Positions 13,385-25,976 of a stretch of 64,000 bases of DNA are shown piece after piece (within the stretch, counting starts at the first letter, position 1; each line of letters starts with the position of its first letter). The DNA lies in assembly GCF_000247815.1 (NCBI RefSeq), contig NC_021683.1:11140503-11204502 (forward strand), given 5' to 3'. Made by a program: the position numbers and the translations under genes. The notes under the pieces are model-generated. The model did no database searches. It was not told where the DNA came from and worked only from the letters and a program-made list of their open reading frames with translations. The stretch is from Ficedula albicollis (Eukaryota > Chordata > Aves > Passeriformes > Muscicapidae).

Positions 13385-15429
13385 AAAATTTTATTTAAAT
13401 AATTTCTATTCCCTGATGCCAAAAAATAAACATGGCAATTCATTCAAATAATTAAAGGCTTATTATTAAAGCAGAAAATACCAGATAAGTTAATTAAAAC
13501 ATTTAATTTTTAATGCATTGTGTTTTTCCATTATTTTACACAATACATTAGGATAATAGTGAGATGTTCTTAAAGTGGATATATTCAGAAGCTCAACTTT
13601 TCTTCTAACTGCAGCAGAATGGAACCTAGGAACTGTTTAACAGACTAACAGATAGAGAAAGATTTAACAAAACTAACAGATAGAAAAACTTGCCCATGAA
13701 CCTCCATTTATCCCCAAACTGCATAAATTTTTTTCAAAGTTGCATCTAATTTTTTGGAAAAAACAAATCTATTTGATTGAGTATATACATACTTGTGTGA
13801 GGCAACAGCAAAGTTTGGAATTATTTTATACCAAAATATTTTTGTAATTGCCCCTGAAAGGCAGCAATTTTCTGATGCTGTATTAGATTATAATATAATA
13901 CCCCTTAACAGCTGAATACACGTCTGGGGCCAAGCAGCCCTGGAACAGTATTTATGCTAATTAAAACTAATTTCTTTGCAAAAGTTTTAGTCTTGGCAAA
14001 CAATTTAAACTTAATGTGCACCTCTGAATTTACCTTTCTTCTTATGTCAAGAAAGTATTTGCAGCAACATTGTCATTAGGCAGTTATGTTCATGATATTA
14101 GGTACATATGATGGCAATTAGAGGCAAAACCTCCAAAAATCCTGGTAGTATACCCAGGCATGGCTATAGCTATTTTAAGCAGATTTATACTTAGGGCATC
14201 AAAGAATGTCACAAAGAGAAGAAAATATGGTAACTGTTGCTTTAAATTATAGCTATCATTACTTCAAAAGGATATTCAATCAGTAACCACTGCAAACTTA
14301 AACTATTTATGCCTTCTGACACTGAAAGGAAAGTAGGCAGTTTCAGCCTGTCATCTCTTAATTCTTTTTTTTCCCCTCCTAAATTTTTTTTTTGTATTTA
14401 ATAAAAGTACTGTTTGGTCTAAGAAACAAGTTGTAAGTCCAGGAGGAACGAGTTAGAACAGGTCTCCTGCTTGTTTTTGACCTTTTCCTGTCTGTCAGGC
14501 TCATTAAGTATTGCAGGTTCTTTGCTAGTTATTTTACAACAGCTATTGGAAAAATGAAACAAACCTGTGCAATGGTTTGGCTGCTTGGACATAAATGTTT
14601 GCCCAGTAAAACAGTTCCTGTGTCAAGTAGTAACAGGTAGAGCTATTTTCTCCTACAAATCAAAAAGACAAAAGTGAAGCCACAGTTTCTTGCAGAGTAA
14701 ATTTTGAACAAAATCATAAGATTGTGATTAAATTGTCCATGGGGATTCCTGACCTCTTCTGGTAACAAGAGCACACCTCTCTGCAGTCAAATGTTTAAAA
14801 GCAAGGAACTTTCTGTTCAACAAAATGTTTTGAGGTTGGCCATGGAATGGTCTGCAAAAACAAGCAGGAGTTTCAGGAGGTAAATGAAGTTTAAAAAAAT
14901 CTTTATGTGCCTGCTAGCCCTTCCTCTCCAGATGCACTCAATGTGTTGAGCAAGGAGTGACAAGTGTAATGAAATTTTAAAATAAAATTAAAAAAAGAAG
15001 AAATGCCTAAAGAGGAGTGAAAGGGATCTCATGAAAAGAGAGGAGTGAAAAAGGTGTGCCCTCTGTGCAAAATATATTCCCAAAGCAAAATGAGCACCTC
15101 ATATTCCTAGCTGCAGGGAAGAAGGCAGACACAGAAATCTGCAGCTGGGAGATGGGTGGGTGCAGGGGGAATCCCAGCTAGCTTTGTGGTCTAGGCTGTG
15201 GGGGAGCAGCCAGCAGAGTCTCAGCAATTTTGCCAGGCAGATGAAGCAGCTCACAGCGAGGCTCGTGGGGCTCCTGCCACGTGACAAAGAGATGGATTAC
15301 CAAATCTGAGTCACAACACTTTCATCACACACGTATACATGTAAGTCAGGCAAGAGCAAAAGAGCCCAAACCAAGAATCAAGCCTGTCTGGCCTTTTTCA
15401 GAGAGTGGGACTGTCTGTGAAGAACATTT
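13385..15429. other. AT-rich non-coding stretch, no gene seen
   Basis: No gene, RNA or transposon was recognised. The sequence is AT-rich with many short A and T runs (for example around 14360-14400 and 14960-15000). Confidence 0.7.
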
Positions 15430-15800
15430 CAATTTTGAACGACGCTGGTCACACCCGTGACAGCGACCAAGGGTTTCTGGCAGGGTCTGTTCCCCGTGGG
15501 AGTGCGTGGTCAGCAGCTGAGCCCTCCAGGTCAGATGTTCCTGGCGGTTTTCAGCTCCCAGGGCAGCTGGTTGGAGCCCCAGGTAGCCAGCAGGGTACCT
15601 GGAGTCAGGGCCAGGGCAGGGTGGGGGCAGAGAGGTGCCTCAGCACGCAGCAAGGCCACTGCCAGCCGGGCAGTTCCAGGTGTGCTGGCAGCGGGTCCGG
15701 CAGTGCCTTGGAGCAATGCCCCTGCCCCAAGGGCTGAAACCATGCTGGCTCTGCTCGGTGCTGGTCCTCTGCACCCACAGGGAGAGGGAATCCAAATCAA
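15430..15800. other. GC-rich patch, about twelve CpGs
   Basis: This is one of the most GC-rich parts of the window, with about twelve CpGs within roughly 330 bases. That remains below the usual CpG-island observed/expected threshold by rough count. A plus-strand frame is open from a GTG at 15457 to 16134, running out of the GC-rich part into AT-rich DNA. Its end is a Phe/Ile/Lys-rich translation typical of random AT-rich sequence. I see no Kozak-context ATG, splice pattern or known domain. It could be a degenerate CpG island, a non-coding exon or an old repeat. Confidence 0.5.
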
Positions 15801-18800
15801 ACAGCTTCAGCACAGAGCACAGGACCTGACACTTACAAAAATGTCTGGTAAAAACAAGCGAAGGAAAACCGAGTATGACAATGTAGCCCCAGTTCTCATC
15901 ACTGGCATTTTAGATGTATTTCAAAACATATATGTAGCATTTCTCATAGTTTGCACTGTATTTTTTAAAAAAGTTTTTCTTGATAGAATCTATTTCTTTA
16001 AAAACATTTACATTTCTCTGCTTCCCTTTCCAATTCAGCAATATCAACTAATTAACAAAACAGCTTGTACTGTTTATAGGTTTGTACCAATCACCATAGT
16101 GAAAAAGCAAGTTAACCAGCCCACATCTAAATAAATAAACAGTTGACATCTATCCTCAGCAAGATTACTGACAGTAGTTTGCTTAGGCACAGAGTCCAGA
16201 ACAGCTTCTCCCCAGCAAGATTAATGTGCTTTTTGGGCTGAAACACTGTCCCAGCTCGGTTATTTTTTTTCTTTTCTGTATGAGCAGGACAGAGTACAAA
16301 GACTAGGGAGCAAGAGTAAATAACTTCCCTTATGTGAATTAAAATAAAGAAATACTAAGAAAAAAAAGAATCTCTGGACACTTAAAAAGGAATTAAAGAC
16401 ATAATGGAGACAAAAGTTACTATATGGAGAAGTAACTGCAGAATAAATGTAAATGGCAATAAAAACAGGAAAGCCTTCTAAATGTTACATTCCACAGGAC
16501 CACTGTCCTTTCTCAAGGGGACCCCTGTACTTTCCAGGTGACATAAAGTACCTGGGGGTTGTTCTTGCTGGAGGCATAGCAGGAAGGAGCTGCTGGCACT
16601 GCAGCACAGACAGTCCATGTGCAGAGTGATGGAACAGGGATGCTGCTGCCCCCAGCTCTGCCTTCCCATCACAGGGAGCTGCTGCTTTGAGCAAACTGGC
16701 TCAGGGATTGGAATGTAGCAATAACCCATCCAATTAGTGTGGGCTGTAATCTAGGGGGTTCACTATGTCACACACATTATGACTCCTGGGTATTACTGAA
16801 GAACTCATTTGTAGTAGCTGAAATGAATTTTTCTGCACACATATAACATCACCCATGTAGCTATAGTAAAGTAGCTTTAAAATCTGACATATTTAAAATC
16901 TCCGACTTTGAGTAGGGTTAAGTTTCCAGACAGTAACAAACAAATCAGCAAATAGTACAGAATTACCTCTTGCCAAGAGAAGGGGGAAAAAATGAAATGT
17001 AATGGCTACATCAGATTGAAATGGCAAGTAAACTCCGACAAAACTGCAAAGGGAACTAATAAATCATGCCAGAGGAAATATATACCTTAATTAAAGACAC
17101 ACACACATACAAACTTGACAGAGACTTTACATTTCTGGGTACAATACCTGTTTACTTCATGTAACATGGAAAAAGTTTAATGGTTCCTTAAGAGAAGTCA
17201 GTTATTTATTATTTCTGCTCTAAAAGCCCCCATGAGCTTTTCCTCAGCAGGAAGGCAAGCCTACACTCCAGGTAACAAACCCAACACATGAATTACAGAA
17301 CAAGAGAAATGCATAAAAATGTATAAGCAGCTTTCAGTATTACAGTGCTGAAGTAAAACCAGGTTATAATTAAGTTTAATTTAACCTCCAAAAAGGTTAC
17401 AAATATAACCTCTATTATTTGCTTTACTTCAGAGGTCTCACATCAACTAGACATTTCACAGCCTTTGCTTTTATTATTGAAAAAGTTCATTCCCACACAG
17501 ATACAACTATGCTTTTCCCTTTGACTTACACAGTGTCTGATGTAAAAAAAAAAAAAAAAAAATCTTCTGGAGAGTACTTATGCCTGTGCTTAACATTAAG
17601 CAGTCCTTAGAGCCCCTGCCTGCGCCTTCTTAAATCAATATTAAAGCCTCTGTTAATTTCGTTTGTTCATGATCCCCACTCAAGGGGAAAATGCCACCGT
17701 GCCATTGACATTAGTGCCTTCTGTGGTGTTCCATTCTGAACACACTGATCTTCAGACCTGATCTAAAATTAACTGGAATGAATTAATTCTTTACTTACTT
17801 TCATATGATTTGCATTGGACCTGCCTTCTTTTTGGGAGTCAGAACCCAATGTTATTTTTTTCTCAGCTTCCATTTGGAAAAATAAATTTTAAAAATTTCA
17901 GTTTATAAAGCAGAGTATCAGAATTAAATTCCTAAATTAAATTCCTGTAGAATTTAGCATTGCTCAACCAGAAATGTGAATTTGTATACGAGGCTAGCAC
18001 GAAAATGCTGCAGCATGGTATGAGTTGTTTTTGTTTCATTGAAATATGTTTTAGGGGCTGGAAGCACCCTGGACTAAAATCTAAATTTAAAATCAAAATA
18101 TAAGACTTTAAAAATTATTTTGAAATTTTTTTTCCCCCTAGAAAGCTAAAAACCTAACTGGATGACTTATTTCCATTACTTTCTAACCCAGATGGGGGCT
18201 CAATATTGCTTAAATGGTTTTTAAAATCTTAAATATAAATTTGATTTCCAGATACAAATTAGATTCCCATTCTCTTACAAAACCTTCTCTAATGCTGTTA
18301 CCTCCAGTATCCTTTTTGATGTCTAGGTATCAAATGTATCTCTAAGTGGGTACCAAACCAGATAGAAAGACTGACTGTATTTAGTCTTTAATTAAATGCT
18401 CGTAGACTTCCTTCAATAACATTAAGCTCAGAAGTGAGAAAATATAATTAAATGATGCTCCTACACAGGCAATGATCAGCATTCTTGCATGCAAGGTGTG
18501 GTAGCACAGTAAGCTAAGGATTACTTCTCAGTTTTAGTTTTATATTGAAATTCTCACAGCTCAGGAGAAACCCTATTCTGTATGCATGAAATATTAACCA
18601 GGCAATTGTCCTAAGGATGCAGTGGATTTATTAAAGTCCATTAATCTGATTAATAATTGGATTGCTGACAAGTTAAGTGTCTCAGTGCTGTTAAAACTAA
18701 GTATATTTTAAACGTATCTGACTTCCTCCCATTGTCTGTCATCTCACTGAAGATGTGGGCAAATAAAAGGTTGCTCTCATAAGAGGTTACTACCCTTGGA

Positions 18801-19024
18801 AGCCCTGGTATCATTAACAAGCAGAGGAAAGCCTCAACATGAAGATCTGGTGGATTGTACAAGGTTTTCTAAGATACTGAGGCAGGAATTGAATGACAGC
18901 AGAAAAGGAGGTTAATCTTTAACACTCCTGTTCTAAATGGAAATATTTCCAATACTAGTGAACTCCTGCAATTTCCACATGTACATCTAAAACATTCCTT
19001 TGTGTGGACATGTTCTACGTGATG
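15801..19024. other. Non-coding stretch, no gene seen
   Basis: No gene or recognisable interspersed repeat. A 19-base A run at 17544-17562 is listed separately. The interval 17880-18260 is notably AT-rich with repeated AAATTTTAAA-type words. Confidence 0.7.
17544..17562. repeat. Poly-A run (19 A)
   Basis: An uninterrupted A homopolymer, the longest in the window. No gene-derived sequence was recognised immediately upstream, so a processed-pseudogene tail is not supported. Confidence 0.9.
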
Positions 19025-19262
19025 TCTTGGCAGGAACCAGGAGACACAGACTCTGATCTCAGCTCCGCCACTGACCCGCCCCGTGACCCCGGATAAATCA
19101 TTCCACTGCTCTGTTTCTCTTCTTGCTTTTTGCCTGTCTTGCTTCTTTAGAGCACAGGTTCTTCATACAAGGAGCCAACCTCTAGTTACCTTTCTGTCTG
19201 ACATGCTGAGGCCCTGATCTCAGATGAAGCCTCTAGGAACTTTTGAAAATAATAAAAATAGT
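19025..19262 (+). mobile_element. Amniote MIR-type SINE, CpG-retaining copy
   Basis: The order of words matches the MIR-type SINE known across amniotes: a head like 'ACCAGGAGAC', then 'CTCAGCTCCGCCACTGAC', then the 'GTGACC..GG..AA.TCA' core, then the variant tail containing 'GGCCCTGATCTCAG' and 'GCCTCTAGG', ending in an AATAATAA-type tail near 19249-19257. MIRs are short tRNA-derived retroposons mobilised by LINE machinery, and this family has long been inactive. The copy retains four CpGs in about 35 bases (19066-19092), unusual for so old an element. The 5' tRNA-like A box is not clear. Family identity is from memory of the consensus; subfamily is uncertain. Confidence 0.7.
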
Positions 19263-22200
19263 GGTGAGGAGTGGATGATATTGACATTCCCAGCCCTCAT
19301 TCCATCCCAGGAGATGCACCAACATCAGCACAACCACACCTAAAATACATCATCATGGATTTTAGCTCTAAGTCAGGGGTTAGAGAAGCAGCCATGCCTT
19401 AGTGGAGCTACAGGTGAGAAAATAGATCTCTATAGTCTTTTCTGCTCACTGCTAGAAGTTTAATTTACATTAAATAATAGTTATTTTTCCATATTGAGAG
19501 ATGATCACAAACTCACTAAGCCTGGAGAGCCAAAGCAAATTGCACCAACAATCCAGGCTAAATTAAGGTGAGCCATTCTTTGTCTTTCACTCCTTTCCCC
19601 CAGCACTGTGCTGAAGACAAAGAAAAAGAGCAAAGTATACTCCCACTAGAATAAGACATAGCTGCTAATTAGAGCAGTCTCAAGATGTGGCATCTGCTTG
19701 GCTGGAAGGCTCAAATTCACACCTCACCCACCTCAGAAAAGCACTCAAATGATCAGTGTATCTTATCCAAACTGGACCTATTCCTGCCTCCTCTTGAGGT
19801 TGTTTGTGATGGAAGATTGACCCTGCTCTGCTACTTTGGGCTTGGGACATTTAAACCCTGCCACTAAGAAGGGCACAACTCCAGCAGGGCTCCCTTAAGC
19901 ACCCCATAAATCCTCCTGAGCATGCTATCTTCTGTGCCTCCTTCTCCTGATTGCCTCAGACAGCTGACTTGGCTGAATCCCTCTTACACCCTTGTCTTAC
20001 AGGCCCAGGCATGGCCTTAGCAAAGGTGTTATACAAGGAACAAGGTGAGAAACCAATCCCATCCTCCATGGGAATGCCCACCTGTGGCACCTGAGCTTCC
20101 TGACATTGATGAGAAGATTACACAGCTCCTGTGCTAAAACACATCACGCCTGGCACCAGGACTGTGCTGCTGGAAAACCCTCCAGGTGACTCACATCTTC
20201 AGCTGTGGGGTGCTGTGAGTCTGAAAGAACTGCTAAAAATCGTATTCCAGGACTACATTGGGATGTAGTTGTGTGCTCATTCCAGCCCCAGTGCAAAACT
20301 GAGCTCCCCCTGGGCAGTTCTACCACCTCACACCTCCAAGGTTCTGCCTCTGTCTCCAAGGCAGGTATCTGCCCAGTGCCTCTCAGGGGCTGGGAAACTT
20401 CGGTGTACAGCCTGTAAATTGGAGAACCATTGGCCACATCCTCCCTATCACCTGTCTCCACCAGCAGTACCATGTGCCTCCTTCAGCACAAGAGTTTTGC
20501 TATCCTAGGAACTTTGGCAGATCTGTGAAAGCTACCAAAATGAATCTAGATAAAGGATATGTACCCTAAATCACTAGGATAAACATTCTGGGTCACTTCT
20601 GAGCCACATAAAATAGCAAAGAAAACTTGTAACAGTTTGGATAAACAGGCTTTGCTACTGCGGCCCCAAAAAAACCCACTCAGAAATAAAGTCAAGACTG
20701 CAGGATATAAGGAATTCATCGTTTTTATCCTTTCCAGCTTTTACCCTTCCTCCTTTTTTTAAAGCAAGCTTGACCTATTGTGACTCCTAGAAGTTACCTG
20801 CTGGGCACATCAGATATATTTCGGTAACTAGAGAATGAGAAATATATATTAGTCTATGGAATGGAAACCAAAATAAAAGCTTTACCATTATGAATATTAA
20901 TGTTGGTACTGTCTGAGTTAAGACAGTTACAGACTGGAGGACTGAGTTGCTGCCCTTAGTTTGTGTAAGTAGGAATATCAGCAATTCATCCTGTGAAAAA
21001 CATTACTTCAGCTGGTAGAGCTGGAAGGGAGAAGTGAGAGAAATTGAGGCCTTTTGTCTTGGGTTACATGTCTAAGGGCTAGAAAAACCATACTACTTTT
21101 TTTCTACCTCTGTAAAAAACAAATAAAATGAAATGGAAGGGAAGAAAAAATCCCCACCAACAGCACAGCAACACGACAGTGATGTGCATAATGGTCTTTG
21201 GCAGCCTAAGATAAGATCACAGCCCTTGGGACTGTTGGAGCCTGGAGCTAATGGACCCCTGCTTTGGGGAAACACTAGAAGTGTGCAGAAAAAAAAAAAA
21301 GTTCCATTCCCATATTAAAAAGAAATGAGAGGTATGTTGCTAAATCTATTCCTTCTGAAGAAACCTTTTGAAAATATAAATGTACGAAAACATCTGAGTC
21401 ACTTCTGCGTCCATGAGTGAGTGATCCCCTCTACTCTCACCAGTAATACCAGGAAGGGCTGCTGAACTCCCAGTTTGTCCCAGGAACCATGCTTTGCTTA
21501 GTTCCATCAATTTTTTCAGTAAAAGTCATCATGCAGATGTCATTCGCCCATTAAAGTCACTATAGGGTTTTTTTAAGTCTCTGTAGGGCTTTTTTTCCTA
21601 ATGCAAATTTGTGCATAAATTTAAAATCCAGAATATAATGAATGGTGTTCATCTAAATTGCTGCTGTCACCATCCTATCTCCCTCTGATGTTGGGATCAG
21701 AGTCCTGATCCTGATCCTGTCCTTTCAGGAACATTGTTTGAAATATCTATAATTGAATTTAAAAAACAAACATCTGTTCTGTTCCAAGAAAAGATCCAGC
21801 AACTTCTCAAAGTCCACAAGCGGCTTTGCTGTTTCTATTGATTTTAGATGGAAGGTGTGAAATACAACAACTAAACGGCAGTACCAGTGAAAAATCAAGT
21901 TGTTTATGGTCCTCTTCAGTTGGATCAGTTTCCCTAAATAATTCCCTGTTTATCTGTGTTAGTGTTTGGACTGGTGCAGTGGGAGGAAACAGCAGTATAG
22001 GAAAAAGTTTCTTTTTTGGGATGCTATTTAAATGAATGTCAAACTGTGCCCTGGCTGCTGCTGAATACTGAGCCTTTATGAAAATCCAACCCTTTTCTTG
22101 GGTGCTGAACAAAGGGAAGCCATGCTGCTGGTGAGCTTAAAGGACTGGTACCGGAAAAATCAGAGGTTTGGCAGACCTGTGCGTGTTTGAACAGAGGAAA

Positions 22201-25200
22201 ATACACTATAAAGAAATGTTGAGTGGGTGGAAAGTGCAGGGAGCAGCAGTTCTGTGAATCACTTCCTCCCCCAAGGCCTTGCTGTCATTAGGAGTACAGG
22301 TGTGTGGTTTTAAAAACACATGTTGTCCATACTGATGTTTTAACAAGCGTTAGTCAAAGCAGTAGCAGTTCTAACAGGCATTTACTGGTCAAGATAAACC
22401 CTAAGCTCCCCCCTCTGGGTTGTCACAGTCAGCTAACACGTTAAAACTGTTTCTGCCAAGGCCAAGAAAGGATTTTAACATGAGTTAAAAATAAAGTCCT
22501 TTTTGTACATGCATGGCTTAAGAGAGAAGAGTCCAAATCCCTTCTTCCAGCAAGAAGAATAGAAAGAAGCAGCAGAAAAAGAGGATTAGAAGCAGCATAA
22601 GTGCTCTCTCTTGCCTGTTTACTTCCCAAGATTTTATTTTGCTTTGCTCCACTTACTGAGCATGCCACTGGATGCAGACCCAATTAATTTTTGTATGACC
22701 TTCCAAATCAGGCCCACATACAGAACATACTCAAGGCATGGATTTCTGGAGCCAAGTGCCCCCTAGTACATGAACAGGTAAATGTTTTGCAAAGCAAACC
22801 CTTCTGAATATGCTGGTTTTCACCAACTCAAAATCTTTCATCTCTTTTAAAGCATTAGAAACAGAGGACGAGGCAGATGCTCTCACATCCAGCCAGCTCT
22901 GCTACTGGGAAACACCAGAAAATCTCTCTGGCATTTTCTGAGGTGTAAGACATGGCAGAATTTTCCCCAAAAGCATGAAAGCAAAGTTTATGTCCATTGC
23001 CATGCAACTGTATTACACTAATACTGAATTTGGAGCTCAGTGCCTGGTACTAATCACTCATTCTGAGTCAATTTGAACGCACACTCTCTAGAGGCAGCAG
23101 AAGTCTAAACTGAAACACTGTAGGAAATAAAATGTCATTTAACTGGAGAAAGGAAAGAGCCTAGTGAAAGTAAGAGAATTCAAGGGGCATTCCTTTCTGC
23201 TGTCATTTGTCATGTATGACACAGGCATGTTGACATCATCCTCTGATAAATGACACTGGCACCTGCATCAGAGAGATATTCTTCAGCAAAATAGAAGTCT
23301 GAAAATCCAGCAGCAGGGCACTACTAGTAGGTTTCAGGAGCTTGCAAGAAAGGAAAGATAGATGATGGTAATTTTCTTCCAAAGAGAAACATAAGACTTT
23401 TTAAGAACCATTCCCTTTTTCTTCCCCTTCTGCTCCCTCTGGGCTTTGGGAAATGATTCTGTTTTCTAAATCTAATAGTGTCTTAGACACAAGCTATATG
23501 TTATCCAAGAGCTAACTTGTGGCACTCATGCCACCACCCAGTCTAGGAGTGTCAAGCAGAGAGCTCCAGAAGGCATTCCCATGACAGAGCTTCAAAGGGG
23601 CCAGGCTGGCCTTCTCTGTCCTAGGCCAGTCAGAGATGTCAATGAACAGACTATTCTAGCACCAATCCTTCCAAACCTCACCTTTGCATTCGCAACCCGT
23701 AATGGAGAGACTTTTTCCTCTTAGAGCAGGAATACACATCTCCATCCCACTCTTGTGTGCTGCACAGCGGCAGGGCAGGTTTGTGGGAGAAGAATTCTCT
23801 TGGGAAACTTCTGCACAGCCACACAAAGCCTACTGTGGTGAGGCAGCAGGCAAAGGTAACTAAAGAAATTTTTTCTCATCTTAAGACAGATACATCACCA
23901 GTTGAAAAGCCAAAGGCCAGTGGGTTAATTGTAATTGTGAGTGGAAAGTCCTACTACTCTTAAAAATGAAAAGCAGATAGATGTGTTTTCTTTGTCAGAT
24001 TTTTTTACTCTGTTGGCTCATGGAATTTGTATGCAGCTTGATTTTTCTTCTAATTGTATGATTTATTTATGCCAGAAAAGAAGGGGGGAAATCTATTTGA
24101 TTTGGAGCAGCAGGTTGTGAAGGCAAGAATACAAACAAGGTATCCTAGCTCACCATCAGGAAACTTGCATCCCATGCCAAGGACCTGCCTGACTACTGGC
24201 CAGTCCCAGTTTGTTCTAACCTGCTAACTACTGTCCAGTCCATTTGTCTCTTGCCTTCTCCAGGGATCACCATGCTGTGATACAGAGTAATAGCCCAGTA
24301 ATTCTGGGCCAAGAAATATCCTTTTCATCCTGCACAGCCAGCACTGTCTTCCAGACCTCTGAGTGCATGAGGGAGGCTGGAATCTGGATGAAGAGCAGCT
24401 GGCTTAAAACACACCCTAACAGGCCAATACTGGCTGAGAGGAGAAAGCACTGGAAGAAAGAAGTAGTACATGGGCTAACCTTCATATGCAGGCCTCCTTC
24501 TCCAGGACTGTTAAAATATTGTGCTGCTCTTGGCTCTTACTGAATCCATCTTTGGTACTGAGCACTGGAGCAGAAGCAATCTCTGTACTCCTGATTCTCC
24601 TGCTGGGATAACAACCCCACATTCATGTCTTCAATATTGTCAGGTTGGATTGTCATAAACTGAGCTATGTAACACATTCTCCAGGAAAAGACACTTTCAT
24701 CTTCTAACCCAGAGAAGCAAAAGAGACCACATTGTACTGATCTGCTCTTCAGACTGCTTTGGACTAGAAACTTGCTAATTAAGCTGCAGGCTTGTGACTG
24801 GTGAGTCCCAACCAGCTAGGCTGGGTGCATTCCCCTTGGGAAGCCCAAGACTTTCTGCATCATAGTGAGAGGCAAGCAGTAACTGCAGGTGCTGACCCGT
24901 AGGCTTGATGGGGGTAGGTCAGCCCCATTTGAAAAGGCTGCTTTGGCAAAAGGCAATTAATTTTATCTCATCACGTTACACAGGTATGGTTATGGTCATC
25001 AGAAAAGATAGTGATGCAACCTTCATATTTAAGCAAATACAAAAATTTAAGTGCTTAGGCTTGGCTAACAACTTTCTTCAGCCCATTCTTCAGAAGAAAA
25101 CGTTAATTTCAGGGAATGATGGAAACCGCGAATTCTAACAAAGGTGGGTGATATGAGATTTGGTTTTGGTTTTATTGTACATTTTTTTTTTTTAAATACA

Positions 25201-25934
25201 GACATTATTATCCTTGTAGCCATGATACTTCTAACAGCTTTCCCATAGAAAATTATTACTTGATCAGTTTATAACATTTAAAACACAGCAATGATGACAT
25301 AATTTTGTTGTAATGAAGATAAATATTGCCTCAGAATATCAGAAGCCACCACCCATTAAGTGTTATGACTTTGAAATACTCTAATGAAAATCTTCTGGAC
25401 TGGCTGCAGGAAGATACACACGTCTGATTTTGGTTAAAATACAAGTTATTGAAAGGTTCAGTTCAGTCCAAATCTAGAATCAACTGTTTAGCCCCATAGA
25501 TTTAAATACAGAAAAAGGGAAAAAAAGCCCTCCTAGGACTCTCCATATTCTCCATGCATTGGCCAGACAATGATCTAATAGCAGCAGTGGCTTTGGGGAT
25601 ATTTGTTTATCTGCTCTGAGTCCAGTGAAGTGACTCAGAGGCAACGTGGCATTTCACCCATGTTCTGTTGGACCATGTTGTGCTTGTAACTTTATCCTGA
25701 AGGAGCCTATTCATAGCAGGCACTCAGGAATGTTGCAGAAGGGGTAATTTGAAGATGGTTGCAAACACATTTGTGGATATAAATGAGGCAGCCACAAGTC
25801 TTCATACCTTATCTCTGTAAAAGCAAGTATAAAATGGTAGGGCAGGAGAACAGCGGGTTTCTCCCAGAGCAATGATGCCAGACTGATTCTTCGTCCAGGC
25901 AACAGTGGGGACCTCTTGATAGTTTTGATTATTA
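19263..25934. other. Non-coding stretch, no gene seen
   Basis: No supported gene. The frames around 20144-20508 and 24244-24543 are open on both strands and carry no known motif. A 12-base T run sits at 25182-25193. No CR1, LTR or DNA transposon was recognised. Confidence 0.65.
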
Positions 25935-25958
25935 CACTCCTGACATCAATCAGGAGTG
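25935..25958. repeat. Perfect hairpin, 9-bp arms
   Basis: Arms CACTCCTGA (25935-25943) and TCAGGAGTG (25950-25958) flank a six-base loop. The following bases (GCAGAGTCAGGCCCTTA, to about 25976) resemble wording I associate with old amniote interspersed repeats, so the hairpin may be part of a decayed repeat rather than a separate structure. Confidence 0.8.
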
Positions 25959-25976
25959 CAGAGTCAGGCCCTTAGC

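Noticed and set aside
15457..16134. 225-codon plus-strand open frame as a protein gene
   Set aside because: It begins at GTG, and its composition changes abruptly from GC-driven to AT-driven residues with the underlying DNA, as expected of chance translation.
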